Shown here: in pieces, positions 21,758 to 32,797 of the stretch
How positions within the stretch are numbered: position 1 is the stretch's first letter
How the letters are laid out: each line of letters begins with the position of its first letter
Assembly: GCF_000264995.1 (NCBI RefSeq)
Contig: NW_006767434.1
Location: 1,568,349-1,632,348 of the forward strand
Direction of reading: 5' to 3'
DNA length: 64,000 nucleotides
Source of the DNA: Punctularia strigosozonata HHB-11173 SS5
Lineage: Eukaryota > Basidiomycota > Agaricomycetes > Corticiales > Punctulariaceae
The notes under the pieces: generated by a model
Databases searched by the model: none
What the model saw: the letters and a program-made list of their open reading frames with translations, nothing else
What the model was told of the DNA's origin: nothing
Position numbers and translations under genes: made by a program

Positions 21758-23268
21758 ATGTCTACTGGGATTGTTCTGCACTTGCGCGACCAACACGTAC
21801 TTCCTGGTGAAAGGTTGGCTGGGACTGTTGACGTCGATTTCGACAAGGGGTTGCTGGAGGATATCGAACAGATCAAAGTGAAGATCAGGGGTTCAATCCA
21901 GACGTAAGTCTTGTCACGTCTCCTTGCTAGATGTCTGTTTTAATCTCTACTTGACAGCGTCGTGTACAACTCGACTGGTGTAGGCACGAATACCTACCCC
22001 ACGCGAGTCGAGCTCATTCGTGCCGACATTCCCCTGTGGGAACGTGACCAGACGTCACCACAAACGGGCACGCTCACCTTTCCGTTCGACTACCAACTGC
22101 CATCCAGACTTCTGCCCTCCTTCCATGCGAAAGGTGGCAACGGATACGGAAATATCACTTACTTCGTGGAGGTAGTCGGCTCGAGGCCAGGCTTGCTGCA
22201 TCGAAGTCGACGCGTTCGATCGCTTTTCTCGGTACTTCCTGTTGGCTCGCGTGAGCATGACGAGGTTCGTCGGTCTTTGACCCGGGGCTGGGGCGCCGCC
22301 ATGCCGTGGAAGGCATGTACGCGATCCAAGTCCATACGCGAAGGAGTGTGGGGAGGCTATTCGCAAGTGGACGTCAATGTGCGCTACTGGCACGGTTTCC
22401 TTCTTATGATGTGTCATTGATTCGAAACCGATATAGTTGCGCGTTCCGGACGTCCTTGCATTCCCCTTGGGCACGCCTATACCGATCAAGCTGGATATCA
22501 TCACCACGACAAAATCCTACAAAGCGTCAGAGCCAGGCGACGAAAAGGACGGTGAACCCATGTTTCCGGCACCTCCGATGGATCCCACATCTCTGAAGCT
22601 TCGTGTTGACCGCGAGACCACTGTGAACTCGAAGGAACAGTGGACTACTGTAAAGGCCAGAATTACTGACCTTGTGTGTTATGCCGTTGGATTTGGGCCC
22701 GAGGGCAAGAACAATGTCTCTTGCAACCGTCTCCGTGTTTGGCAGGATGCACCGGAGTGGATACCTGCTCCTGATCAGTCAAAGGGTCAACTTCTTGGAC
22801 GCAACAAGGAACGACAAGTTTGCAGACGTGCCAGCCACTTTGAGACGGTCATCGAACTCGCATGCCCACCCTCCTTCAAGACCGACACTCTCGAAGCAGC
22901 GGTGAGCATACATCATCACCTTGGATTATCCCGGCTCAACTCTTCCGTGGAATCCAGTACTTCCTTCGTCTACGGGTGCCTTTTCCCGGAGTTGGGAACG
23001 ACGTCAAGTGTGAGATACCTTTAAACATCGTCGCCGGCTCCATGCGGTCTCGGACGAGCATTGCGGACAGTGATACGGATAAGGCCGGATTTGTTGCGCG
23101 GAACGCAGACGAGAGGTCGCTACCTCCGTACTTCGAGACGACAACCGTGCTGGATTTGCCACCGTATGTTCCTCTCTTTGACCTGGTACGTCTAGATTGC
23201 TCAATCCAAACTCCAGGGCGTATTGGTCGGCCGAGGACTACATCTTCGAGGCAGATGAAAAGGACTGA
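21758..23268 (+). CDS. Arrestin-like (N- and C-domain) protein
   Basis: Fungal alpha-arrestin-like proteins act as adaptors in membrane-protein trafficking; the target here is unknown. Five exons, 21758-21903, 21958-22378, 22437-22901, 22958-23163 and 23217-23268, join to 429 residues. The N-terminal arrestin sandwich opens with VLHLRDQHVLPGERLAGTV and includes FPFDYQLPSRLLPSFH, GNGYGNITYFVEV and RPGLLHRSRRVRSLFSVLP. The C-domain contains RVPDVLAFPLGTPIPIKL and VPFPGVGNDVKCEIP. The end LPPAYWSAEDYIFEADEKD needs the GTATGT donor at 23164. The start at 21758 was chosen because the nearer upstream ATG (21729) is out of frame. No PPxY motif for Rsp5 binding was noticed. Confidence 0.85.
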
Positions 23269-23756
23269 GGCTCAGATCTTCTCCGCCTAGCTTTCCGTGC
23301 ATCTCACCCTGTATGAATGCACTGGCAGTGATCGAAACATCCATGTGTATTATGCTACCGCTGTTGAAGCCTTGCCGATGTTATACGGTCCCTTCAGGAG
23401 CTGGACTGCTTGAATCTTTCCTTCAGCCTGTGATCCTTCCGGCCGCCAACGGAGTGCATACGGCCATCAAACTCCAAACGTTGACGCGTGAAATTGAGCA
23501 TATGCGACGACGATATGTGCGAGAGTAAGCACCCTCGTTGACCGATGCGCATTCAATCACACGGACTTATGAACTTCGGTGTAGCGTTCCTCGATGCCAC
23601 TATGATCAACGTAATGACAACAAGATAACGTTCGAGTTGGAACGCAGCAAAATACATTCGATTGCACGCTCTGAGTGATACATCATCATGCCCATATATT
23701 TTGCTTAGAAGACCCATCAACTGAAATCAACAACCCAAAATCCCGATGGATGACTA
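23269..23756. other. Intergenic, no gene recognised
   Basis: About 490 bases between the arrestin-like gene and a possible LURP-one-like remnant. A short plus-strand frame at 23313-23528 has no recognisable domain. Confidence 0.4.
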
Positions 23757-24282
23757 GTATGCGACTTCTTCGGTGTACTGCTGCTCCTCCACCACAACAT
23801 CGCCATCAGGCTCGACGTATTCTTCTTCAGCGGTGTATTGCTGCTCCTCGACGACCTCTTCTTGGCCGTATTGGTTTTCGTAGACATCCGTCTGCTCGGT
23901 GTATTGCTCCTCGGCGGCGTATCCACCGTTGTCAACGACAACCTCCTCGCTATATTGCTCTTCGGAGTACTGTCGGTCTCCGTAAGCTCTGGTTTCGTGA
24001 GACCATCAGCAAAGGCGCAGGACTACCAACCATTATATGACGATAGATTCGAAAGGATGAGAGGAGTGCAAGAGGGATCGAGTACGATGCAAGGTATGTC
24101 TCTGAGTCTAATGCAATAGCTGGCAATAGCATGGTCATATATACGTTTAGAGGCGCAGGCTTTTGGAAATTACGGTACTGGACTGCAAGGTGTCCTTCGA
24201 CAGCAGCGCCCATCAAGATCACTTCCAATTCGCGCTCGCGACAACGCCGTTTCAGAGAACTCACGGAACTAGCGCTATACAC
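23757..24282 (-). pseudogene. Possible LURP-one-like remnant or divergent gene with Tyr/Glu-rich tail
   Basis: Read on the minus strand, a segment near 24190-24250 (RERELEVILMGAAVEGHLAV) resembles the GREMELSLKGDFFAREATI strand of the intact LURP-one-like gene next door. A segment near 24070-24110 resembles its membrane-like end. A striking Tyr/Glu/Gln-rich tail, with repeats of EEQQYTEE type, ends at a stop at 23757, but in a different frame. An intron could connect the two parts, yet I could not build a convincing N-terminal half between 24300 and 25000. It may be a partial duplicate, a decayed copy or a gene whose introns I failed to find. Confidence 0.35.
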
Positions 24283-25014
24283 GGCTATTCATAACGCTGC
24301 ATCAGGAGGTCCTCAATCCCAGGATATGTGGAAGGCCATTGGGGAGATGGGCACGCCGTTGGGACCGCCTCAACTGCGCCGCCGCAAAATACCTGATTGA
24401 AGCTAAGGCGATGATGGAAGGAAGCGACATATACATCGAGAAGGTTCGGGTTGGTACCGAACTCGTGTGGTCGGTAGATCGCCTGGCCTGAGATACCGGA
24501 CGCCCACTAGTGAATAGCTTTTGCCGCCGTTCTCTTCGCACTGTCCTCACGTATAGCGTCGCTATGCTGATAGTACGGGACAATGGACCAGACTTCTTCT
24601 CAGAGCAGCTTTGGCCCCGCTCCGGGCTGGATCGTGTCAGTAATCGCACCCTGTTCAAGATCGCAGCTGCTGAATGAAATCTTCACATAAACAATATGTC
24701 GCGCCATGCTGGTCCTGGGATTCGCACGGATGATATAGTGACGGAAGTATGAACCCCGACTTCGCAGAATGCGATGGATTTGACATTGGTCACCATACGA
24801 GCCGGCACAATGATCAGACCAAAATCAGGAAGACGAGACCATGTAAAGCGCACTCCCAAACCATATGGCTTTTCCCTCTACTGCAACACTGGTATTGTGT
24901 TTGTCGGGTACATTTTGCGTCAGCATGAGTCCCTAAGTATATCATATTCGACCTTCTCATTCACAGTTAGACGCTTGAGATGGCCAACTTTCCGGTGAGG
25001 AAGATCATTGCAGG
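24283..25014. other. Unresolved stretch between two LURP-one-like sequences
   Basis: Reading frames of about 70-120 codons occur on both strands, but none shows a recognisable domain. It may contain the missing 5' half of the possible duplicate to its left. Confidence 0.35.
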
Positions 25015-25965
25015 TTACAACGCAAGGTCAATCACTGCGCCGACGCCGTTCGCAGGCGCGCCGCCATCGTCACGCAATTGGTCTAGGCATAGACAAAGAG
25101 CTACCATGAATGCAATATCCACTGACCAATCACAGATCAGCATCTCCCGTTCGGCTATGTTCGTGTTCAAGGCTCACCGCCGGGTCCGACGGTCAGTATA
25201 TAGGACTGTTGATCGAAGATGAACTGCCGCGAATTCCAGAATTTGCGATCTATTCGCGCGATGACTGCTCCATCGTATTGTATCGTCGCTTCGCGTGCAA
25301 AGAAGTCGCCCTTGAGAGAGAGCTCCATCTCGCGTCCTGCGTACGGGCCGCACTTGTTCTGGAACGTGATAATTAGGTTCGCGCCGAAGGAGACCTTGGA
25401 GCGAATTCTGAAGAGCCGCTCTTTGGTAACAGGATCATGTCCGTTGAATACTGAATGCACAAAATGCATAGGCTCGAACGAGATATCCATGAGTGGAGCG
25501 CCTTGGGCATCGACGAGCTCTTTCCAAGGTTTCAATATGTAAAATCAAGGCCTCCGACGTTGGAGTGCACTCACGTTGCCGCCCATGCCATGTAAATGTC
25601 TTGCCATTTACGCGAAATATAGGAGTTTCTGTCATCGCATCACGGATCGTGAAGTCGTCACCGCTCCATGATAACCGCTTCTCTTTGATCTTCAGGGCTA
25701 GTTCTGTCGGATGTCGAGTATAGTTTGGTAGGACACCAAGCGGATATCCCATGTTGCTGACAGTTGGTGCATTCACGAATTGCACCGGTGATGTCCAAAT
25801 TGGAGCGGCCATTCCCTGACCGACGGGTTGCGCGGGTTGCCATTGGTATTGATTCTGAGGATGTGCCTGAGGCTGCCATTGAGCCTGATGCTGAGGGTAC
25901 GCATGGGGATGCCAGCTTGCGCCGCGGTGAGTTTGTTGTTGGGCTTCGAGCGGAGGCCAGCTCAT
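25015..25965 (-). CDS. LURP-one-related / tubby-C-terminal-like domain protein
   Basis: The domain (formerly DUF567) has a beta-barrel with a central hydrophobic helix, related to tubby and scramblase folds. Its function in fungi is not established. Three exons, 25575-25965, 25178-25519 and 25015-25121, join in frame to 279 residues. Residues 10-55 are a Gln/Pro/His/Trp-rich low-complexity arm with repeated QWQP-like units. The barrel follows: LALKIKEKRLSWSGDDFTI, then RLFRIRSKVSFGANLII, GREMELSLKGDF and IARIDRKFW. The C-terminal helix is GVDIAFMVALCLCLDQLRDD. The last intron is needed to reach this helix. A related degraded or divergent sequence lies just downstream on the same strand, suggesting tandem duplication. 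Confidence 0.85.
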
Positions 25966-27741
25966 CGTATAAGCCCGTCACACTGTGGAGAAACAAGGGA
26001 AAAGATAGAAGTGACCGGATCGATGCAAAGTATAGGAGAGGCCGTACCATGGATCGTGTGCGGGTCATGAGAGCGTTGACGTGATGAGAAAGCGATCAAA
26101 TATGGCGGAGTGATGGTGGAACAGATGGTGGTCGTAAATAAATCAATGAAGCTCAAGAGCAGCAAATCCAAAAGATGCGAACAGCCATGAGAACTCCGAG
26201 TGAAAGGAGAGCGATCATTAGCAGTCATTTTGTACAAGGCTGTGTGTGATGAAGTATCGTCATGTCGAACTCGAACGAGTGTATGGCGGCGGGCGGCAGC
26301 GTACAAACATGCAATAACAGCGCTTAACAACGCGTACATAACGCGTCAAGCTGTTTCCAACGTTTTCGAGCTCTGCCCTATTCGTCAAGCCTATGCAGTT
26401 GGCCGCTCCGCTCGCTGTGTCCTCTAGCTCACATCATAATGCTGACCTACTGCGGACTTCGTCTCCATCGAAAAAATGACCCGTCTAAGAAACCCATCTT
26501 GGCCTTGCACTCGTCCACCGACGACCCTGAGCTTACCAGTTGCTCAGGGGACGACTCAACTGATACCTTTAATGATGTTTCAATCTCTCCCAAGTCACAC
26601 AATCATACTGTTAATGCCAATGAAACTGAGCCTAGCTTTTGTCGTCTTCTACCTGAAGTCAGATTCAAGGTCGAACACAGGGTCTTTGGGAGCAAGACAG
26701 TCTGAACATGCCGTTCTATGGCGTAAGCAATGCGCACAACTCCCTAAACACAGTTATAGGTCTTGCCTCCGAAACCTACGTCACATGGCGATCCTTCAGC
26801 AACTTCTCCCGTGGACAATCCCGCTATTCAGATCACTTGACAGCCTCTCCTCCTCTAATGCGTTACCGGCACCTTTCAGATCTGGTGCTTTCATCCGGCA
26901 GAACGCCATCTTCTCCTCTGCCTCTCCATCTGGTTTCAAAGTCTCTGTCACCGCGGGGTCCACGCATAGTAATGACGCGCACGCTGGCAGTGCCGAGTGC
27001 ACACGCGAACAGAACTCTCGCATCGCTCGCGAGGTGCAGAGGACCAGGCAGGTGCTTGCCGAAATCAAGAACGGTCTTCCTGGCCCTCGACCGGCTCAAC
27101 ACACTTCGGCTCCGAAAAGTGCAGGTGGCCATGACGAACGGGCGGCGCTCTGTACGCTAGCTCTACCGCTTCTCAATAGCCTGGAGGCCTGGAGCACACC
27201 GCCTCCGCGAACATGCATGGGCACATCAGGAAAAATCTGACTATCGAAAGAGTCACTTATTGGGTACCGAAACCCTCTAAAGCTACTAAATGAGCACGTT
27301 TTAGTACGTTTTAGGAGGTTTTGAGCAAATCCGGTTTTTCCTGATGCATGCCACTGCAATACCCTACTTCGTGGACAGCTGGGCCGGTAATGGAGACCTT
27401 CCCGTTCCAGCTGTTCGGTCCTTCGAGCGAACTCGGCTTCCAACCCTTCCGGTTCTTCCGCGATGGTACCGGACTCACCCTAAGGTCCTCGCATTGTCGC
27501 CGTGTTTGCGCTATTGGGGAGGTCTGCTATGCGTGCAGCTGCATACGCGGCGAAACGGCGTTCAAGAAACTGCATGCGCGCGCCGTGGAGCGGGTATTTC
27601 CCTTTTCAGAACTGGCCCACTGTCACCATCGCCAGCTTCGAGGGCTCATCCGTACTAGTGAAGAGGACAACGTGCGGTCGCGAAGCAGGGTTCGTTGACC
27701 AACCCGTGAACTCACTGTACATTAGCTTATCTTGATGACAG
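25966..27741. other. About 1.8 kb without a confident gene; may hold 5' exons of the Cys-rich gene
   Basis: Several plus-strand frames (26439-26705, 26708-27160, 27502-27735) have no recognised domain. The frame around 27560-27700 reads plausibly as protein (NWPTVTIASFEGSSVLVKR) and could splice into the Cys-rich gene at 27739, but the implied intron would be only 36 bases. A 123-base imperfect palindrome at 27224-27346 is listed separately. Confidence 0.4.
27224..27346. repeat. Imperfect 123-base palindrome (MITE-like or hairpin RNA)
   Basis: The ends are exact 12-base inverted repeats, CATCAGGAAAAA and TTTTTCCTGATG. Inside, AAACCCTCTAAA pairs imperfectly with TTTTAGGAGGTTT, and ACTAAA with TTTAGT around a short loop. 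The nested pairing makes a long hairpin on either strand. No clear target duplication was found beside it. Confidence 0.6.
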
Positions 27742-28545
27742 GTGCGCAGTATGAACGCGCAGCTGGACCGCCATCATGCGCCTGCCGCGGCACCCCGCGA
27801 ATACACCCTGTTGGCGCCCGATGCGGGCGATGTGTCCGAGGCATACGGCGGTAAGGTGCATTGCTTCCAGTGCACTGCGCCGCTTGATCCGGCTGAAGCG
27901 CGTGCACACGTTGGCGCGCACATCCTTCGCTGTCAGTTCGGAGTGATTGGCGAGCGTCTGCAGGGGCGGGTGAGTGGCCGAATGCCGTATATGCGGTGGA
28001 ACGCTTACCGAAGCACGACGAAGGCCCGATTCCCGAACTCGTGTCGATTCTGCGGTCGCTCTGGCACCTGCACGCTCGCGCTCATGAAGCTCGCGGGGGA
28101 AGTGTCTGACTTAACCGCAGGGAAGGTCGAGACGAACTGTCCTCGTGCTCACACATTCTCCATAGCATGGGCCAAGAAAGCATCCAAGAGCAAACCATCT
28201 ACCAACGTACCCATCGCCTGTCCTTTCTGCCCCGCCAACCCGGTAACAAAACAGTGGCCTGCGTTCTGGAAGTATAACATGTACAGTCACATCCGAAACG
28301 AGCACCCGGATCACTGGAATTTCGCAAAGGAACATCCGACGAATCTTTCCGCCAACCTCGCAAAGGAACATCCGACGAATCTTTCCGCCAACCTCACTGA
28401 CATTATCTTCCTTACCGCGGACGAGCTTGAATTCTTGGGCATTCCGTTGCCATCTGGCAAAGAGGACGAGTTAGACGCCATTTGTGTCCCGCCCTATCCA
28501 CTATATGTTGCCTCTGACCATTCCCATAGCGAAGACCGCATCTGA
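27742..28545 (+). CDS. Cys/His-rich protein of unknown function (possible zinc-binding modules)
   Basis: I do not recognise this family. The frame encodes 267 residues with three paired-cysteine clusters that could bind zinc. They are CFQCTAPLDPAEARAHVGAH at about 46-65, CRFCGRSGTC near 100, and CPFCPANP followed by HIRNEHPDH near 155-195. The spacing C-x2-C...H-x4-H in the last resembles a C2H2-type finger. Residues 195-218 are a perfect 12-residue tandem duplication (AKEHPTNLSANL twice). The start is uncertain: an ATG at 27742 or 27751 fits, but the protein may extend upstream through an intron. It could be a DNA-binding protein or part of a mobile-element-related family. Confidence 0.55.
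   Translation: MRSMNAQLDRHHAPAAAPREYTLLAPDAGDVSEAYGGKVHCFQCTAPLDPAEARAHVGAHILRCQFGVIGERLQGRVSGRMPYMRWNAYRSTTKARFPNSCRFCGRSGTCTLALMKLAGEVSDLTAGKVETNCPRAHTFSIAWAKKASKSKPSTNVPIACPFCPANPVTKQWPAFWKYNMYSHIRNEHPDHWNFAKEHPTNLSANLAKEHPTNLSANLTDIIFLTADELEFLGIPLPSGKEDELDAICVPPYPLYVASDHSHSEDRI
28324..28395 (+). repeat. Perfect 36-base tandem duplication inside the Cys-rich gene
   Basis: The unit beginning GCAAAGGAACATCCGACG occurs twice in a row (28324-28359 and 28360-28395) with no mismatch. It keeps frame and repeats 12 residues. Confidence 0.97.
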
Positions 28546-28803
28546 GCTAAATCATGTAGACAGCGCCTCGAATGAGCTATAGCTGGCGGCATCATGCAGA
28601 TGTTAAACACTGCTATGTATGCGTACTACCTCTCAACTTCTTGAACGCGTGGCGTGAAGGAAGGCGCCCAAACAGGTGTAAGCGTGACGCAATCACGCAC
28701 TTGTCATGCAGAAGTCACAAGATTGCGTCATATTCACCGGCACCGCCACCTCAGAAAGTGAATAAGCCTTCTGTTCTTGGTCCCTTGCAGGTCTGCAGCC
28801 AAG

Positions 28804-29172
28804 ATGCTCGAGAAAGTTGCATGCTTGTATCGTCCTCGGTGTGCTTGTGCTCATAGCTATCTTCCAGGTTACCTCATGGTGGTCGTCTTCTTCAGCTCCT
28901 GCTCAGGCAACAGCGAAGGGGTTTGACCCAACAGACCCGAAGCAGAACCCGTTGAATCCCGAGGGACTCAAGCCGTGCGTCTGCAGTTCGTTCGGACCCG
29001 TTCCGAGATTTTCTGACACCTCGATGTTATTAGATGCTGCGCATGTCCACAGACAAAGTCTGCTAGGGACGACTGCTTCATGCGCTTTGACCCCGCGGAG
29101 GCTGACGAAAAGTGCAAGATCCTCGTGCAGCAACATCTTGCGTGCATGCGGGGGTACGGCTTCAAGGTCTGA
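28804..29172 (+). CDS. COX17: Cox17, copper chaperone for cytochrome c oxidase
   Basis: Cox17 carries Cu(I) in the mitochondrial intermembrane space to Sco1 and Cox11 for cytochrome oxidase assembly. Three exons, 28804-28815, 28868-28974 and 29034-29172, give 85 residues. The copper-binding pair is in KPCCACP, and the twin CX9C motifs are C-ACPQTKSARDD-C and C-KILVQQHLA-C, ending MRGYGFKV. The spacer KGFDPTDPKQNPLNPEGLKP is typical of fungal Cox17. The second intron is certain because it restores the CC motif. The 12-base first exon (MLEK) is the best fit I found, but a different first exon cannot be excluded. Confidence 0.9.
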
Positions 29173-29381
29173 AAACTGGATGCAAACGAAGACCTCGCTG
29201 GGTGACGCCACGTCAGGCACTCGTCCCGTCATAGACGCATTCATGCGTTCATCACATCTTATTCTCTATCTGTATCCATAGCCATGCTATAATATTTCCG
29301 CGATTCTCGCCTCATATTGACCCAGCCTCCGTTCTCACACATCTCCTTCGCCTGCTGGTCCTCGCCTGCTCATATTTACTG

Positions 29382-30321
29382 TCATAGACTCGGAATTTCC
29401 CCAGGCCAGAAGGCAGGCCCGCCCTTGTTGGTCGCGTACCATTCTCTATCGTGAGCTAGAAGAACTCTGACCCGGTCCTTCTTCTCTAACGCTGCGATAC
29501 GTTGAATGTGGGCCTTCGCCTTGTCCATGTCCTTGTGCATGATGGCCTTGACGCTGCCGTCTTCGTTTGTTCTTATGGCCATGCTCGCTTCTCCGGTGAG
29601 GAGCCGTCGGTCGTGCGCGCTGTCACCCGCGAAGTAAATCCATGCCCCGTCTGCGGATGTCCGCACCAGCAGATTGGTGTGCCCATGGCAATGACCTTGT
29701 GCATCAACGAGGTATGCGCTTCCGTCACCGAAGACATCGAGTGCTAGGGGAAATGGCCCTAGAGGCTGCCATGTCTCCCGGCCTTCGAAACGTGTACGGT
29801 CCTGTGGAAGGCCGGAAGCCGGTACGGCGTTCACATCCTCCGTGTTGCTCTCGGTCATGTGGCAACTGTCTGCGCCCACGATGAACGTCGCGTTCGTGAA
29901 AGGCCTGGGGTCTCCTGCATGATCTACTCTCTTCTGGTCAGATGCCACTCAAGGTAAACTCAGCAGTTGAAGCACTCGCACCCCAGTGCAGATGGCTGAT
30001 AATCACGTAGTTCACATCAGATGGCTCGATGCCCCCTATCTGGAGCGACTCAGCCACACTCTGTTGGACAGTAGGGACCCAGTGTTTCTTGATGCCTTCG
30101 TAAGGCAGCGGAGGGTACGCTTCCAGGTCCCGGCGAATGCCCAGGTCGAACACCACGGTTTTGCCGGACGACGAGTGCCTCAGCAGGAAGGATAAAGATG
30201 GGACATCGATTGGGTCTTTATACCCAGCCAGGATGAGTTCAAGAGGAAGTTGCAGCATGCCCGCCTCCAGCGCGGAGACACGGAAGAAGGGCTGATCTTT
30301 CGCGGGCAGCGGCAGCGTCAT
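29382..30321 (-). CDS. Metallo-beta-lactamase-fold hydrolase, tandem copy 1
   Basis: A cytosolic-looking metal hydrolase of the MBL superfamily (lactonase/AHL-lactonase-like subgroup); the substrate is unknown. Two exons, 29982-30321 and 29382-29923, give 293 residues. The metal site HxHxDH reads SHLHWDHAGD at about residues 109-118, and the intron splits the codon of its Asp. Further ligands are the His in VDAQGHCHGHTNL and the Asp in YFAGDSAHDRR. I chose the start at 30321 because it aligns with the N-termini of copies 2 and 3 (M-x-LP-x-P...VSALE). No signal peptide. First of three same-strand copies. Confidence 0.9.
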
Positions 30322-30580
30322 AGGTGAGTAATCGTCCTGGGAGTAAATCAAGCGATGACTGGGATCTTTTGTATTTCTATTTGTATCCTCAAGGATTATA
30401 TCACAGGCTATTCGGGGATAATCAAAGCATGAAATATAAGTAGGTTGTTTGGAGCATCATTCCCAGGTTCGTGCTTCTAACTAAACATAAACCCATGTAG
30501 GCACGGTCGATGCATGACGTGCTACGAAGTCCAGGGTCAGCTGATGACCATCCGGTGTACCCAGAGACACGTACTCAGCT

Positions 30581-31530
30581 CTAAAGAGCAGGAATCGTCC
30601 CCGGCCAAAACGCATTCCCATCCTTGTTGGCTGCGTACCAGTCTGTGTCATGCGAGAGGAGCACGAGCACACGGTCTTGACTGCGAAGTTCTGCAATGCA
30701 TCGGATGTGCGCTTCCGCCTTATCCTTGTCGTGGTGCATCCGCGCCTTCACAACACCATCCGAGCTCGTTGTAGTGGCCATTGTTGCTTTCCCGGTGAGG
30801 ATGTGTCTGTGGTGTGCACTATCTCCAGCGAGGTAGAGCCAACCTCCGTCTGCGGATGTGCGCATGAGCAGGTTGATATGGCCGGGACAATGGCCCTGCG
30901 CGTCGACGACGTAAACGCTCCCGTCATCGAATAGGTCGAGGGCGAGTGGGAAAGGTCCTAACGGCTTCCAAGCGTCGCGGCTCATGAACTTGGTCCGATC
31001 CTTGGGGAGAAGCTCCGAGGGTACCATCGCGCTGGGGTCTTCTGGATAACCCGGTGAACAGATGTGCTTACTGTCTGCACCGACCATTATCGTCGCCTTT
31101 GTGAACGGTCGTGGATCCCCCGAATGATCTAGTGTTGTGAACTTATCAGCTTGACCGATCGGTTGTAAAATGGACTTATCACCCACTCACCCCAGTGTAG
31201 ATGGCTGATGATGACATAATCCACAGCAGATGGGTCAAGACCACCTTTACGGAGTGACTCCTCGATTGACTGAGGCACCCAAGGCTTGAAGTGCTCGTTG
31301 ATAAACGAAATCACATGCGGTGGATAGCCCTTCAACTCTCGCTCTATACCCAGGTCAAAGACGATAGTCTTCCCAGACGACGAGTGACGTAACAGGAATG
31401 ATAGCACGGGGGTGTCAGGAGCGCCCTCGCCATTTGCTAGAACCATCTCCATCGGCAGTGTGAGCATACCGGATTCGAGTGCGGATACGTGACAATAATT
31501 TTGGTTTGCGCCGGGTTTGGGTAGCAACAT
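30581..31530 (-). CDS. Metallo-beta-lactamase-fold hydrolase, tandem copy 2
   Basis: Paralogue of the flanking copies. Two exons, 31191-31530 and 30581-31128, give 295 residues. The metal-binding motif is SHLHWDHSGD, again with the intron inside the Asp codon. It is followed by VDAQGHCPGHINL and YLAGDSAHHRH. Exon lengths (340 and 548 bases) nearly match those of the other copies, so the array arose by tandem duplication. Catalytic residues are intact. About 260 bases separate it from copy 1 and 319 from copy 3. Confidence 0.9.
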
Positions 31531-31849
31531 GCTGAATATGTGCCGCGGTGCTGGACCGATTGAGGGAAAGGACGACGTAAGTCAGTTCATATACGAGATT
31601 TAGACGATGAGCTGCCGATCACTGCGTAAGCTCTCCGGCCCATCGTGATCTTCGAATTCCCATCTTGTGTGGTGGTGGGCAGGTAGGTATATCTCCGGCC
31701 CGGTCCTATAGCGGAATAACCGGTTGCTGCCCCGCATAATCCCTTGAATCTGATGCCAGAAGATGAAACCGACCAAGAGAAGCACGATCATATCCTCTGA
31801 ACAATCGTTACATCATTACCATTGTCGAATGCACGGGCGTATTCTTTCT
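31531..31849. other. Spacer between MBL copies 2 and 3, with a short possible ORF
   Basis: The minus-strand frame 31600-31791 encodes 63 residues starting MIVLLLVGFIFWHQIQ, a possible membrane helix followed by a charged tail. It may be a small membrane peptide gene or chance. No conserved neighbour supports it. Confidence 0.3.
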
Positions 31850-32797
31850 TCATTCGACCACAGGATCGAATTGTCCTGGCCAGAACGCACTCCCACCTCG
31901 ATTCGCGGCGAACCATTCTTTGTCGTGCGCGAAGATGACCTTCACCTTATATCCCTCGGCGAACTCTTTTACGCGCTTGATGTGGAGCTGTGCAAAATCC
32001 TTGTCATCGTGCATGAGGCCTGCAGTGCCCCCATTCGATATGCGTTCAACAGCCATCTTCCCCTCTCCAGTAAAGAGCCGCCTGTCATGGACGGTGTCTC
32101 CAGCGAGGAGAAGCCATGCGCCATCGGGTGATGTGCGCACCAGCAAATTGAGGTGGCCCGGGCAATGGCCTGGAGCGTCGATGATGTAGACACTGCCGTC
32201 CCCAAGCATGTCGGTCGACAAAGGAAATGGCCCCAGCGGACTCCATTCGTTTCTCGACGCGAACTTAGTTCGATCTTCGGGAAGCAAGTCGGACGCGACG
32301 TATGCGTGCTGGTCGTGAGGATAGCCAGGAGGACAAAAGCCACCTTCGCCGACAATGAAGGTTGCCTTAGTAAATGGCTTAGTATCGCCTATGTGGTCTT
32401 CAAGATCACAATCAGTCTGAACCCACAAAAAAAGAAGTTATGAAGCCAACCTACCGAAATGCAAGTGACTGTAGATCACGTAGTCCACCGCTGCGGGGTC
32501 CAGGCCACCTTCCTGCAGCGATTCGCTGACTGTTCGTGGTACGTTCACGGGCAGAAAGTATTGTTTGATATCTTCCACGACCGCCGGTGGATATTGGTGT
32601 ATGTCTCGCAAGAGGCCTAAGTCGAAGACGATTGTCTGTCCTGTGGATGAATGCCGTAGCAGGAACGCCAAAGACGGCACGAGAACTCTGTCGTGGGCTC
32701 CCTCAAGGACTTGATCGAGAGGCATAGTGAATTCGCCCCCTTCTAGAGCAGATACATGACAGAAATTCTGCTGTTCAGCTGGCGCAGGTAGTGCCAT
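31850..32797 (-). CDS. Metallo-beta-lactamase-fold hydrolase, tandem copy 3
   Basis: The most upstream copy of the array. Two exons, 32455-32797 and 31850-32397, give 296 residues. The metal motif SHLHFDHIGD is interrupted by the intron at the same Asp codon. IDAPGHCPGHLNL and LLAGDTVHDRR supply later ligands. It differs from copies 1 and 2 at several motif positions (F for W before the Asp, V for A in GDxxH), suggesting it is the most diverged. The MBL superfamily includes lactonases, glyoxalases and nucleases; the short, compact form here favours a small-molecule hydrolase. Confidence 0.9.

Noticed and set aside
31600-31791. 63-residue membrane-like peptide gene between MBL copies
   Set aside because: Kept only as a note within the spacer; no supporting conservation or promoter evidence.
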